In this document: piece by piece, positions 15,018 through 23,570 of the stretch
Numbering within the stretch: the first letter of the stretch is position 1
Layout of the letters: each line of letters begins with the position of its first letter
Source: Chryseobacterium indicum
GTDB lineage: Bacteria; Bacteroidota; Bacteroidia; Flavobacteriales; Weeksellaceae
Assembly (NCBI RefSeq): GCF_021504595.1
Contig: NZ_JACSGT010000001.1
Location: 1-64,000 of the forward strand
Reading direction: 5' to 3'
Length of the DNA stretch: 64,000 nucleotides
The notes under the pieces: model-generated
Database searches by the model: none
Told to the model about the DNA's origin: nothing
The model's input: only the letters and a program-made list of their open reading frames with translations
Made by a program: the position numbers and the translations under genes

Positions 15018-15548
15018 TTAATTGGCATTTCCAATCCAATTCGAATTATTTTCGAATACTATAAAACCTCCATTACTATCTTTTACGTATTGTCCGATTA
15101 CTTTTCTATTAAGATCAAATATTATATAGCCTTCTTTTGAATTTTTGATTCCATATTTAATTTGACTTTTTGATTGTATGTCATAAATTAAAATGTAGTT
15201 TTCTGAAGCTTGTATAGTAAACTCGATTAGTTGATTCTTCCTATTAAAAATATAAAGTCCGGGAATTGATTGATTGTAAATAGGATTAATTAAGTGATTG
15301 TATACTAAATTAATGGAATGATTATAAACTGGATTAATAGAATGGTTATATATTGGATTGACAGAATGATTATATATTGGATTAATAGAATGATTGTAAA
15401 TAGGATTAATAGAGTGATTATAAATTGGATTGATAGAGTGATTGTATATTGGATTTACTGAATGATTGTATATCGGATTTATTGAATGATTATAAATCGG
15501 ATTAATACTGTTATTGTAAACAGGATTTCTGTTATTGGCTATTATCAT
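15018..15548 (-). CDS. Octapeptide-repeat protein (NPIYNHSI) with a beta-rich C-terminal domain
   Basis: A 176-residue protein. Residues 8-95 are eleven tandem copies of NP[IV]YN[HNQ]S[IV], the tenth slightly diverged (NLVYNHLI). Residues 96-176 form a different, beta-rich region with a repeated pattern (GLYIFNRKNQLIEF, then YILIYD, EGYIIFDLNRKVIGQYV and GGFIVFENNSNWIGNA). Its three blocks look like short beta hairpins. There is no signal peptide. Similar YNxSINP-repeat proteins occur in Bacteroidota to my recollection, but no function is known to me. It could be a beta-solenoid or a repeat-based binding surface. Confidence 0.7.
   Translation of the reverse strand: MIIANNRNPVYNNSINPIYNHSINPIYNHSVNPIYNHSINPIYNHSINPIYNHSINPIYNHSVNPIYNHSINPVYNHSINLVYNHLINPIYNQSIPGLYIFNRKNQLIEFTIQASENYILIYDIQSKSQIKYGIKNSKEGYIIFDLNRKVIGQYVKDSNGGFIVFENNSNWIGNAN
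15264..15527 (-). repeat. Eleven 24-bp coding tandem repeats
   Basis: The repeats encode the octapeptide array of the gene at 15018-15548. Units differ mainly at synonymous third positions, so the amino-acid pattern is kept while the DNA has drifted. This argues for selection on the protein, not merely recent slippage. Confidence 0.85.
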
Positions 15549-15651
15549 AATTAATTATTTTTGTTATTAGTTTACTAATAAACTAAGTTACTGCTTTGCT
15601 AAATTAAAAACAAATATTTTAAACTTTTTACGGAAAACCATAAAAACAAAA

Positions 15652-15676
15652 AACCGCTCTGAAAATCAGAACGGTT
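15652..15676 (-). terminator. Rho-independent terminator after groEL
   Basis: The hairpin CCG-C-TCTGA / TCAGA-A-CGG has flanking A and T tracts on both sides, so it can work in both directions. It lies 37 bases beyond the groEL stop. Confidence 0.75.
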
Positions 15677-15712
15677 TTATATATTAATTTGCCTCGGTCG
15701 CTGACCGCGCTG

Positions 15713-17414
<1,702 letters not shown>

Positions 17415-17434
17415 TACATTTTACTTTTTACGAA

Positions 17435-17713
17435 TTAACCGATTATTCCTAGTAAATCTCCCTCTTTTACAATTAAATAATCCTTTCCTTCCAATTTCAA
17501 TTCAGAACCTGAATATTTCCCGTAAAGAACTTTGTCACCCACTTGTACAGTTGTAGGCTCATCTTTTTTGCCCGGACCAACTGCCACAACAGTACCTTCC
17601 TGAGGTTTTTCTTTTGCGGTGTCCGGAATAATAATACCTGAAGCTGTTTTAGTTTCTGCAGCGATCGGTTCGATCAAAACTCTGTCTGCTAATGGTTTAA
17701 AGTTTACTGACAT
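17435..17713 (-). CDS. groS: Co-chaperonin GroES (10 kDa)
   Basis: The 92-residue GroES heptamer lid of the chaperonin. Typical motifs are [27 protein letters not shown] (mobile loop) and [12 protein letters not shown], then [23 protein letters not shown]. It is the first gene of the groES-groEL operon. Repeated CTGCCAAAATTT motifs lie upstream. Confidence 0.97.
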   Translation of the reverse strand: MSVNFKPLADRVLIEPIAAETKTASGIIIPDTAKEKPQEGTVVAVGPGKKDEPTTVQVGDKVLYGKYSGSELKLEGKDYLIVKEGDLLGIIG

Positions 17714-17765
17714 AATATATTTAATTTTTTAATTATTTCTGTCTTGAAATTCTCTAATTGTATGC

Positions 17766-17824
17766 CAACACAGGCAAAAGAAAATTTTGGCAGACTAATT
17801 TTTTTTGAACGGAAATTTTGGCAG
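17766..17824 (-). promoter_or_regulatory. groES upstream region with repeated CTGCCAAAATTT motif
   Basis: On the minus strand TCTGCCAAAATTTCC and TCTGCCAAAATTTTC occur about 31 bases apart (17811-17824 and 17781-17794). They are followed by TTTTGCCTGTGTTGGCATACAATT closer to the gene. The regular spacing suggests a protein-binding control region for the heat-shock operon; the binding factor is unknown. Confidence 0.45.
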
Positions 17825-17829
17825 AAAAA

Positions 17830-17855
17830 AAGTCACTTCAAAAATGAGGTGACTT
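17830..17855. terminator. Rho-independent terminator, mainly for the gene at 17861
   Basis: AAGTCAC-T-TC ... GA-GGTGACTT forms a stem with an AAAAAT loop. An A tract on the left acts as a U tract for minus-strand transcription arriving from 17861. Confidence 0.65.
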
Positions 17856-17860
17856 GTATT

Positions 17861-18751
17861 TTATTGATGACAAGAATCTTCATAATCGTCAATCAGTTTT
17901 TTATAAATATCAGTGTATATTGCTGATTTATATTTCATATTTATTTTTGATGCTTCAGCTCCTCTTTTACCTTTAAGTGCTGCTTTTCTTTCATCATCTG
18001 TTGCTCTTTTCTTTTCCTTAAAAGTTTTATTGGAAAAATAATCGTTCTGTCTTGCTTCATCTACTTTTTTCAGAAACTCCGGACAGTCTGCTCCTACCAT
18101 TTCATAGGCTGTATAGAATTTTTTGTATAATGTTTTAAGGTTAAATAAATCTAAGGGACTTAAGGAAGGATAATCTACCGGCGCAATGGCAACGGTGTCG
18201 CCTGGTTTGCTTAAATAAACCATTACATAAGTTAACTGACAATCGTTTTCGTTTCCATTGGAAGCTGCGGAATAATTATTTCCAAAATCTGCCTTGCACA
18301 TCATGCTTCTGTAACCATAAAGATTTATCAGTCCTTTTTCCATTAAAGGAAGCATCAGTACTTTTCCTTCGGATTCCAGTTCCTGATCTTTGTTGATTTC
18401 TTTTACCAGACGTTTGTCCAGTTGAAATTGCTCCTGGGTTTCTTCATTTGTATACAATAAACTTTTAATATCAGAAACAGGGATTAATTGTACTTGGGTA
18501 TCGCTTTTTGAAGATTTAAATTTTACTTCTTTTCTGTCTAAATTGGCATATTTAGGTCCTTTTCCCATGAAACTGAATGTTGCAACATCAGGAAGCATAA
18601 AGTCTTGCGCAAATCCTTTTTTCGTACTGCCGTCTTCCATTAGAATTTCTATGGGAATGAAATCCCTTTTTCCTGTATAAAATTGTAGAGATTGTGCAAA
18701 GAAGTTTTGTGCTGAAAGAATAAACACCAATAAAAGGCTAAGTTTTTTCAT
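17861..18751 (-). CDS. Exported protein of unknown function
   Basis: A 296-residue protein with a signal peptide (MKKLSLLLVFILSAQNFFAQ). The mature part begins FYTGKRDFIPIEILMEDGSTKKGFAQDF, a small beta-barrel-like opening often seen in flavobacterial periplasmic proteins. Two Cys pairs could form disulfides (MMCKADF with ENDCQLTY; ADCPEF with DSCHQ). A Lys-rich helical stretch (KTFKEKKRATDDERKAALKGKRG) lies near the end. No family is recognised. It is followed by a terminator and probably monocistronic. Confidence 0.72.
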   Translation of the reverse strand: MKKLSLLLVFILSAQNFFAQSLQFYTGKRDFIPIEILMEDGSTKKGFAQDFMLPDVATFSFMGKGPKYANLDRKEVKFKSSKSDTQVQLIPVSDIKSLLYTNEETQEQFQLDKRLVKEINKDQELESEGKVLMLPLMEKGLINLYGYRSMMCKADFGNNYSAASNGNENDCQLTYVMVYLSKPGDTVAIAPVDYPSLSPLDLFNLKTLYKKFYTAYEMVGADCPEFLKKVDEARQNDYFSNKTFKEKKRATDDERKAALKGKRGAEASKINMKYKSAIYTDIYKKLIDDYEDSCHQ

Positions 18752-18790
18752 GGATATTTTTAAAGTTTTTTATCAGGTGCAAATCTAAAA

Positions 18791-18816
18791 AAAGTATCCA
18801 GATTCTGAATACTTTT
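18791..18816 (-). terminator. Terminator after the gene at 18831
   Basis: AAGTAT-C-CAGA TT CTG-A-ATACTT forms a stem-loop. The flanking A run reads as a U tract on the minus strand. It lies 15 bases beyond the stop codon. Confidence 0.6.
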
Positions 18817-18830
18817 AAAGAATAATCTTT

Positions 18831-19553
18831 TTATTTTACAGATTCCATAACCATTTTTCTTCCGTCGGAATCTATTTCCTGTTTTAAAACCTTCCTTGTG
18901 GAAGAATCAATATAATACGTGACTACAGACTTTCTGTCCTGAATATCATCCGTGGTTTTTACGATCCATACTTTTTTACCGTTAAGATCTCCTTGGGTTA
19001 CATTTTCCACATAGGCTTTTATAACGCCTTTTTTAGCAGCCGGATTATAATCGAAAATCGGCATTTCTGCGGATATATTTTCTTTTAAAGGCATAAATCT
19101 TATGATTGCGAGATACGCATTGCTGTCGAAATATTCAGTGGAAATTTTTTCGTTAATAACGTCTTTTTTCTGTGCTTTTTTATCGAAATAATATCCTGTT
19201 GCTTTATTTTTTTCAAACTTAATCACCATGTCTCTCATCATGTTGTAGGAAGAATGATACATCGGCTGAAAATCTGAAATTCTTACCACCGTAGAATCTG
19301 TCCATGGTTTGTCCGGAGCCTGATTCATCTTTACCGTAGTTTTAAGAAGAAGTCTGTTTTTGTCTAGCTTTTTTACCTCGGAGGTTATTTTCCCGATTTC
19401 CATTTTCTGGTCACCTTTTGCAGCGTACCATACTGCATCGGATATTTCATCTTTAATGTATTGGGATTCAAGCTTTACATTACCCGGAGTAACAGTTTTC
19501 TGAGCAAAAATTTGGGCACTGCTCATTATTAAAAGGATCAGAAATAGTCTCAT
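18831..19553 (-). CDS. Exported protein of unknown function, LolA/outer-membrane-lipoprotein-like size
   Basis: A 240-residue protein with a signal peptide (MRLFLILLIMSSAQIFAQ). The mature part is beta-rich, with phrases such as KNRLLLKTTVKMNQAPDKPWTDSTVVRISD, KVWIVKTTDDIQDRKSVVTYYIDSSTRKVLKQEI. This resembles periplasmic proteins that report on hydrolysis or lipid carriage (DUF3108-like), but the match is by pattern only. It may be periplasmic or surface exposed. It has its own terminator. Confidence 0.68.
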   Translation of the reverse strand: MRLFLILLIMSSAQIFAQKTVTPGNVKLESQYIKDEISDAVWYAAKGDQKMEIGKITSEVKKLDKNRLLLKTTVKMNQAPDKPWTDSTVVRISDFQPMYHSSYNMMRDMVIKFEKNKATGYYFDKKAQKKDVINEKISTEYFDSNAYLAIIRFMPLKENISAEMPIFDYNPAAKKGVIKAYVENVTQGDLNGKKVWIVKTTDDIQDRKSVVTYYIDSSTRKVLKQEIDSDGRKMVMESVK

Positions 19554-19602
19554 GAATTTTTTTAATAATTAGTTGTACCCTTTGTGTAAAAGTTACAGTA
19601 TT

Positions 19603-19896
19603 TTAGTCATTTGTGTTCTTAAATTTCACAAGCCATTTGTTAAAAAAATATTGCAGCAATAAAGCAACGGGTAGATAAATTATAGTATTTCCGATAACAA
19701 ATAAACCCTGAATATTTCCACATCTTGATTTTTGATCTGCAAAGTTCAGAAAATCCTCCAAAGAGAATAGCAAAAAAGGGTATATCAAAATAATAAATGT
19801 GGTAAATAAATAGGTTAAAGATTTCTTTGTTAACATTAATTTTTTAAACAAAAGAGCGATAAAAAACGGTACTAAAATGTACGTTAACAGTTCCAA
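19603..19896 (-). CDS. Small membrane protein of unknown function
   Basis: A 97-residue protein with three predicted membrane helices (about residues 3-20, 27-45 and 64-85). Charged ends suggest an inner-membrane location. The start ATG lies 11 bases from the stop of the Tic20-like gene, so the two are probably one transcript. No family recognised. Confidence 0.6.
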   Translation of the reverse strand: MELLTYILVPFFIALLFKKLMLTKKSLTYLFTTFIILIYPFLLFSLEDFLNFADQKSRCGNIQGLFVIGNTIIYLPVALLLQYFFNKWLVKFKNTND

Positions 19897-19907
19897 ACTC
19901 CTGTTAT

Positions 19908-20234
19908 TTATTTGATGAAATTAAATTTATCTTCAAATAACCTGCCGATCATAGGAATTGGCTTTTCTACTGAATTTACAACATTAATGATTCCGAAAAT
20001 CCATAATATCAAAAATACAATTGCAAAATAGTTGATAAATGATAATGATGGCATTATCGAAGTGAGAATGCCTGCGGCAATACCAAAAGCAAATTGTGAA
20101 ATAATAAGCCCTAAAGACTGTTTCAAATGATATTTTACAAAAGAATCTCTTTTGTCGCTGTTTGTAATCAGATACGCAATCAGCCATCCGATGATGGTGA
20201 GGTAAGAAATGATTGCTGCATTTTTTCTGTCCAT
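19908..20234 (-). CDS. DUF4870/Tic20-like small membrane protein
   Basis: A 108-residue protein with three to four membrane helices. The opening NAAIISYLTIIGWLIAYLITNSDKRDSFVKYHLKQSLGL is typical of DUF4870 proteins, with a conserved K/R-x-F-v-x-x-H-x-x-Q motif between the first two helices. Homologues are related to Tic20 and sometimes annotated as import components. The function in bacteria is uncertain. It is followed directly by another small membrane protein. Confidence 0.7.
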   Translation of the reverse strand: MDRKNAAIISYLTIIGWLIAYLITNSDKRDSFVKYHLKQSLGLIISQFAFGIAAGILTSIMPSLSFINYFAIVFLILWIFGIINVVNSVEKPIPMIGRLFEDKFNFIK

Positions 20235-20347
20235 GATGAAATTATTTTTAGATGATTAATAAAATTGTGATTTGGTTAAAACAACACTGCGTGAATGGAA
20301 ATTTACTTTTATTATTGATTTGTGTTTTTAAAGTGTAAGGTTTTTAT

Positions 20348-21235
20348 TTAAAACTTAGAAATTATGATCCAGTTATTTCCGTCACTTTGTACAGAAATAC
20401 CTCTTCCTCCGTCAGAATTGTTAAGCGTATAGGAATTAAATATATTTCCGTTCAATCTGAAATTTCCTGAAACAGTTTGTGGGGCGGATGTATCGTTAAT
20501 AAGATAATATATACGTCTTATGTTGGCGGAACTTGCAGCAGGCAGACTTACAGAACCCTGAACCAATAGCGTGAAATCATTATCTGCAACAGTTCCCGAA
20601 GACAAAGCTCTGATATTTCCGCCCACAGAACCTTTTACGTCCAAAGTGCTTACCGGAGCAAGATTTCCCACATTGTTTACAATCCCCATCCCTACATTTC
20701 CGGAAGCCGTCATCGTAGTAATTGTTCTGGAGTTGATTACAAAATAGTGGCTTCCTCCTACAGTGCTTCTTAGCTCATGGCTAATGTTGTCTCCGTTGGA
20801 AAAGTAAACCCCCAGATTAGCGTAAGGTATTCCATCTCCTCTGGTTCCCGTATAAGATCCGTCAAAAGTTGTGACCTGGGTTTCCTTTCCCTGAAAATTA
20901 GCCACTCTTAGAGTAGATTTTTCCTGTAAAGATCCCGGAATCATATAAATATCCGCACTTGCTTCCTGAATGTTTGGAATCTGATTGGTAGGACCCACAA
21001 TTTCCAGCATATGACCGGAGCCTATCGTTGTCGTTCCTATTCCTACTTTTCCTGTTTTGGTCACAATAAAATCATTGGATTGCTGATCTGTTGTCGGAAT
21101 TCCGGATGATGGATTGTCTTTTCCGCCGTCAACATGAAAAGTGTCTAACGGATTAGAGGTATTAATACCGATCTGTGCTGTTGCAAGACCCGAAATGAAT
21201 ATAAGAAATAATTTTGCCGTCTTTTTTGTGTTCAT
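20348..21235 (-). CDS. Exported protein with tail-fibre-like repeats
   Basis: A 295-residue protein with a signal peptide (KLFLIFISGLATAQ). After it comes IGINTSNPLDTFHVDGGKDN and later GKVGIGTTTIGSGHMLEI and STLDVKGSVGGNI, the pattern IG(I/V)GT..P...L.V seen in Bacteroidota surface proteins that resemble phage tail-fibre shafts. The C-terminal part (NDFTLLVQGSVSLPAASSANIRRIYYLIND) is a beta-rich cap. Such proteins are abundant in Chryseobacterium and are assumed to be exported surface proteins; no T9SS sorting domain is visible here. Confidence 0.72.
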   Translation of the reverse strand: MNTKKTAKLFLIFISGLATAQIGINTSNPLDTFHVDGGKDNPSSGIPTTDQQSNDFIVTKTGKVGIGTTTIGSGHMLEIVGPTNQIPNIQEASADIYMIPGSLQEKSTLRVANFQGKETQVTTFDGSYTGTRGDGIPYANLGVYFSNGDNISHELRSTVGGSHYFVINSRTITTMTASGNVGMGIVNNVGNLAPVSTLDVKGSVGGNIRALSSGTVADNDFTLLVQGSVSLPAASSANIRRIYYLINDTSAPQTVSGNFRLNGNIFNSYTLNNSDGGRGISVQSDGNNWIIISKF

Positions 21236-21661
21236 TATTTAAAAGCTGTTATTTATTGGTTTGCATTTTTTTATTTAAAATCTTAATGCAAAACTCTTTT
21301 AAATTGTCAGCGGAACAATAAAAAAGGATACCACAAAACGGCTACCTTTAGTAAAAGGCGTGACTACAAAGTGACTACATAATTTTTAAATTGCTGATGT
21401 TTAGTTTTTTAGAAGTGCTTTGAAATTGTATTCGATTTCATTATCTGTTCCTAAATAATATAATTTTGTAACATGAAAAACTATAAGCAGGTACATGATT
21501 AGCCATCTTCTGTCAAAAGCAAAAAAAAAAGGAATTATAAAGACTGAATTATTGCTCTTTTGCGGAAAAAATATGCTGAACTTTCCTGTTGCTACTGATA
21601 TCATTTCCTGAAGCTAATCGGATTAAATGCTGAAGTTTTTCATTACATTTTAAAACCCAAT
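21236..21661. other. 426-base intergenic region without a convincing gene
   Basis: AT-rich sequence between divergent genes. A direct repeat GTGACTACAAA / GTGACTACATA occurs at about 21360-21381. A 67-codon minus-strand frame (21401-21604) lacks a signal peptide, domain or normal codon pattern and is not called. Confidence 0.5.
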
Positions 21662-23455
21662 ATGAAGAAAATTATTTTTTTAATACTGATCCTTTTGAAC
21701 GTATTTTATCTGCAGGCACAGGTGAAAGATATAAAAGTTGTAAAACTTCTGAAAGATGCCGAACTTTCAAGATTAAATGAGGATTTTTCAACGTCTTTAA
21801 GACTTATAAATAAAGCAATTTCAATATCAGAGCCTAAAAATGATGATGTTGCTCTGGCGTACGAATATGCCTCTCTAAGCAAGATCTTCACGTTTAATGA
21901 CAATGTAAAAGCGGCTAAAAATGCGATAAGCAAATCATTATATTTTGCTGAAAAATCGAAAGATGATCTCGCAAATGCTGTGGCTTTAACAGCAAGTTCC
22001 TACTTCTATAAACACAATGAAATACTGGACTTGTCCATCCGCGATGCACAGAAAGGAATTCATTTTCTTAAAATTAAAAAAGATTACAGACTGTTGTCTT
22101 TGCTGTACTGGGATATGTATTATGCCTATGAACAGTGGGGAAAACAGGATAAGGTAAAAATATATGCTCATCTGGCATTGAAGAATGCAGAAAAATCGAA
22201 AAATGTTAATTGTATAATAGATGCATATGACGCAGAAATGCATTATTACGATCATATGGAATTTGCAACCAAAAGCAAAAAATACAAAGACAGTGTATTT
22301 TATTTTGCAGAGAAAATAAATAACCTCTGCGAAAAATATCCGGAAGAGATTGGCTACACTGCCTATTCCAGAATGAACATTAATCTAGCCACCTTTTCTT
22401 TAGCTTATCTTCCTCAAAATAATGATACTAAAAGAAAAATAGGCCATTATTTACAGATAGTAGAACAAACAGTAAAAAATCATCCTCTCAAATATGATTA
22501 TCTCACCAATGTATACGGAATAAAAGGTGCATATGCGGAAAATGAAGGCGACTTGGCAGAGGCAGAGAAATATTATCTTTTGGCAGAAGAAAAAATGCTT
22601 CAGAAAAATCCTCCCTATTACTATACCTGGATGAATGATTATCAGGCTTTGGTCAATTTATATGAGAAAAAGAAAAATTTCAACAAAGCATTTGTCTATC
22701 AAAAAAAACTGCAGGATGTTATTGGAAAAATCAATAATCAGGAACAAATAAAAAATGCCCAGAAATTAGAGATCCAATACGAAGTAGAGAAGAAAAATAC
22801 AGAATTGGCAACATTGAAGGAAAGGGCAGAGAGCAGGACGCTGCAAAATTATCTTTATCTTGGAATTTTTGGGGTTACTTTAGCGGGATTGGGATTCATG
22901 TTCCGTTCTTATCATTACAAACTTAAATACTCTACACAAAGAGCAAAAGAACTGGAAGCCAAAAAGCAGGAAGCCGAACTGCAGGCAAAATTCGAAAAAG
23001 AAGAAAAAGCAAGGCTTAATCTGGAGCATGAACTCTTAGCCGTAAAACAAAGCCAGCTTCAAAAAGAAATGATAGCAAGCAGTTTGCAGCTTTCTAAAAA
23101 AAATGAAATGCTTCAGCAGATTAAAGCCAAAGCCAACGAAGGAGAAACCCAGCAGATCAATAAGCTCATCAAAGAAGAAATGCTCAGAGATCATGATTTT
23201 GCCGAAATAAAATCTCAGGTACAGCAACTACATCCGGATTTTTTTAACTTACTCCATGATAAATCTGTGCAGAAACTTTCGCAGTTAGACATGAAATACT
23301 GCGCCTGTCTTCATTTACAGATGAATACGAAGCAGATTGCAGGTTTATTTCATATAGAAGCCAAAAGTGTAAGAGTGGCAAAATACAGAATTAAGCAGAA
23401 ATTGGGGTTGGGAAAAGAAGATGATCTGGACCTTTTTCTACAGAAAATAAGATAA
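21662..23455 (+). CDS. TPR-containing membrane sensor with C-terminal HTH (regulator)
   Basis: A 597-residue protein with a signal peptide (MKKIIFLILILLNVFYLQAQ). An array of tetratricopeptide-like helices follows (about residues 25-370). One membrane helix (YLYLGIFGVTLAGLGFMF, about residue 400) precedes a long coiled coil (KELEAKKQEAELQAKFEKEE and onward) and a C-terminal HTH of LuxR/sigma-70 region 4 type (CLHLQMNTKQIAGLFHIEAKSVRVAKYRIKQKLGL). This is the one-component periplasmic-TPR/cytoplasmic-HTH design common in Flavobacteriia. The TPR part probably senses a periplasmic partner. The target genes are not evident from the neighbourhood. Confidence 0.82.
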   Translation: MKKIIFLILILLNVFYLQAQVKDIKVVKLLKDAELSRLNEDFSTSLRLINKAISISEPKNDDVALAYEYASLSKIFTFNDNVKAAKNAISKSLYFAEKSKDDLANAVALTASSYFYKHNEILDLSIRDAQKGIHFLKIKKDYRLLSLLYWDMYYAYEQWGKQDKVKIYAHLALKNAEKSKNVNCIIDAYDAEMHYYDHMEFATKSKKYKDSVFYFAEKINNLCEKYPEEIGYTAYSRMNINLATFSLAYLPQNNDTKRKIGHYLQIVEQTVKNHPLKYDYLTNVYGIKGAYAENEGDLAEAEKYYLLAEEKMLQKNPPYYYTWMNDYQALVNLYEKKKNFNKAFVYQKKLQDVIGKINNQEQIKNAQKLEIQYEVEKKNTELATLKERAESRTLQNYLYLGIFGVTLAGLGFMFRSYHYKLKYSTQRAKELEAKKQEAELQAKFEKEEKARLNLEHELLAVKQSQLQKEMIASSLQLSKKNEMLQQIKAKANEGETQQINKLIKEEMLRDHDFAEIKSQVQQLHPDFFNLLHDKSVQKLSQLDMKYCACLHLQMNTKQIAGLFHIEAKSVRVAKYRIKQKLGLGKEDDLDLFLQKIR

Positions 23456-23458
23456 AAT

Positions 23459-23525
23459 AAAACAGATACTTTTTGAAAAGAAAGAAAAATAAATAAATCT
23501 TACATTTTCAGAAAATATCTGTTTT
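23459..23525. other. Wide inverted repeat between convergent genes
   Basis: AAAACAGATA (23459-23468) and TATCTGTTTT (23516-23525) are exact complements separated by 47 AT-rich bases. The location between convergent genes suits a weak bidirectional terminator. Confidence 0.35.
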
Positions 23526-23570
23526 AAAAATATAACTTTTACAGTTATGGATATGTTTTCATAGAAAATT

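Noticed and set aside
15264..15527. Direct repeats in the octapeptide gene as a possible CRISPR or satellite
   Set aside because: The repeats are 24 bp, in frame, and vary mainly at silent positions, so they are coding.
17741..17772. Sigma-54-type promoter for groES (TTGGCA...)
   Set aside because: The -24 half is plausible, but the -12 TTGC element is missing.
21401..21604. 67-codon minus-strand frame
   Set aside because: No signal peptide, domain, or plausible start context; amino-acid content looks like read-through of AT-rich non-coding DNA.
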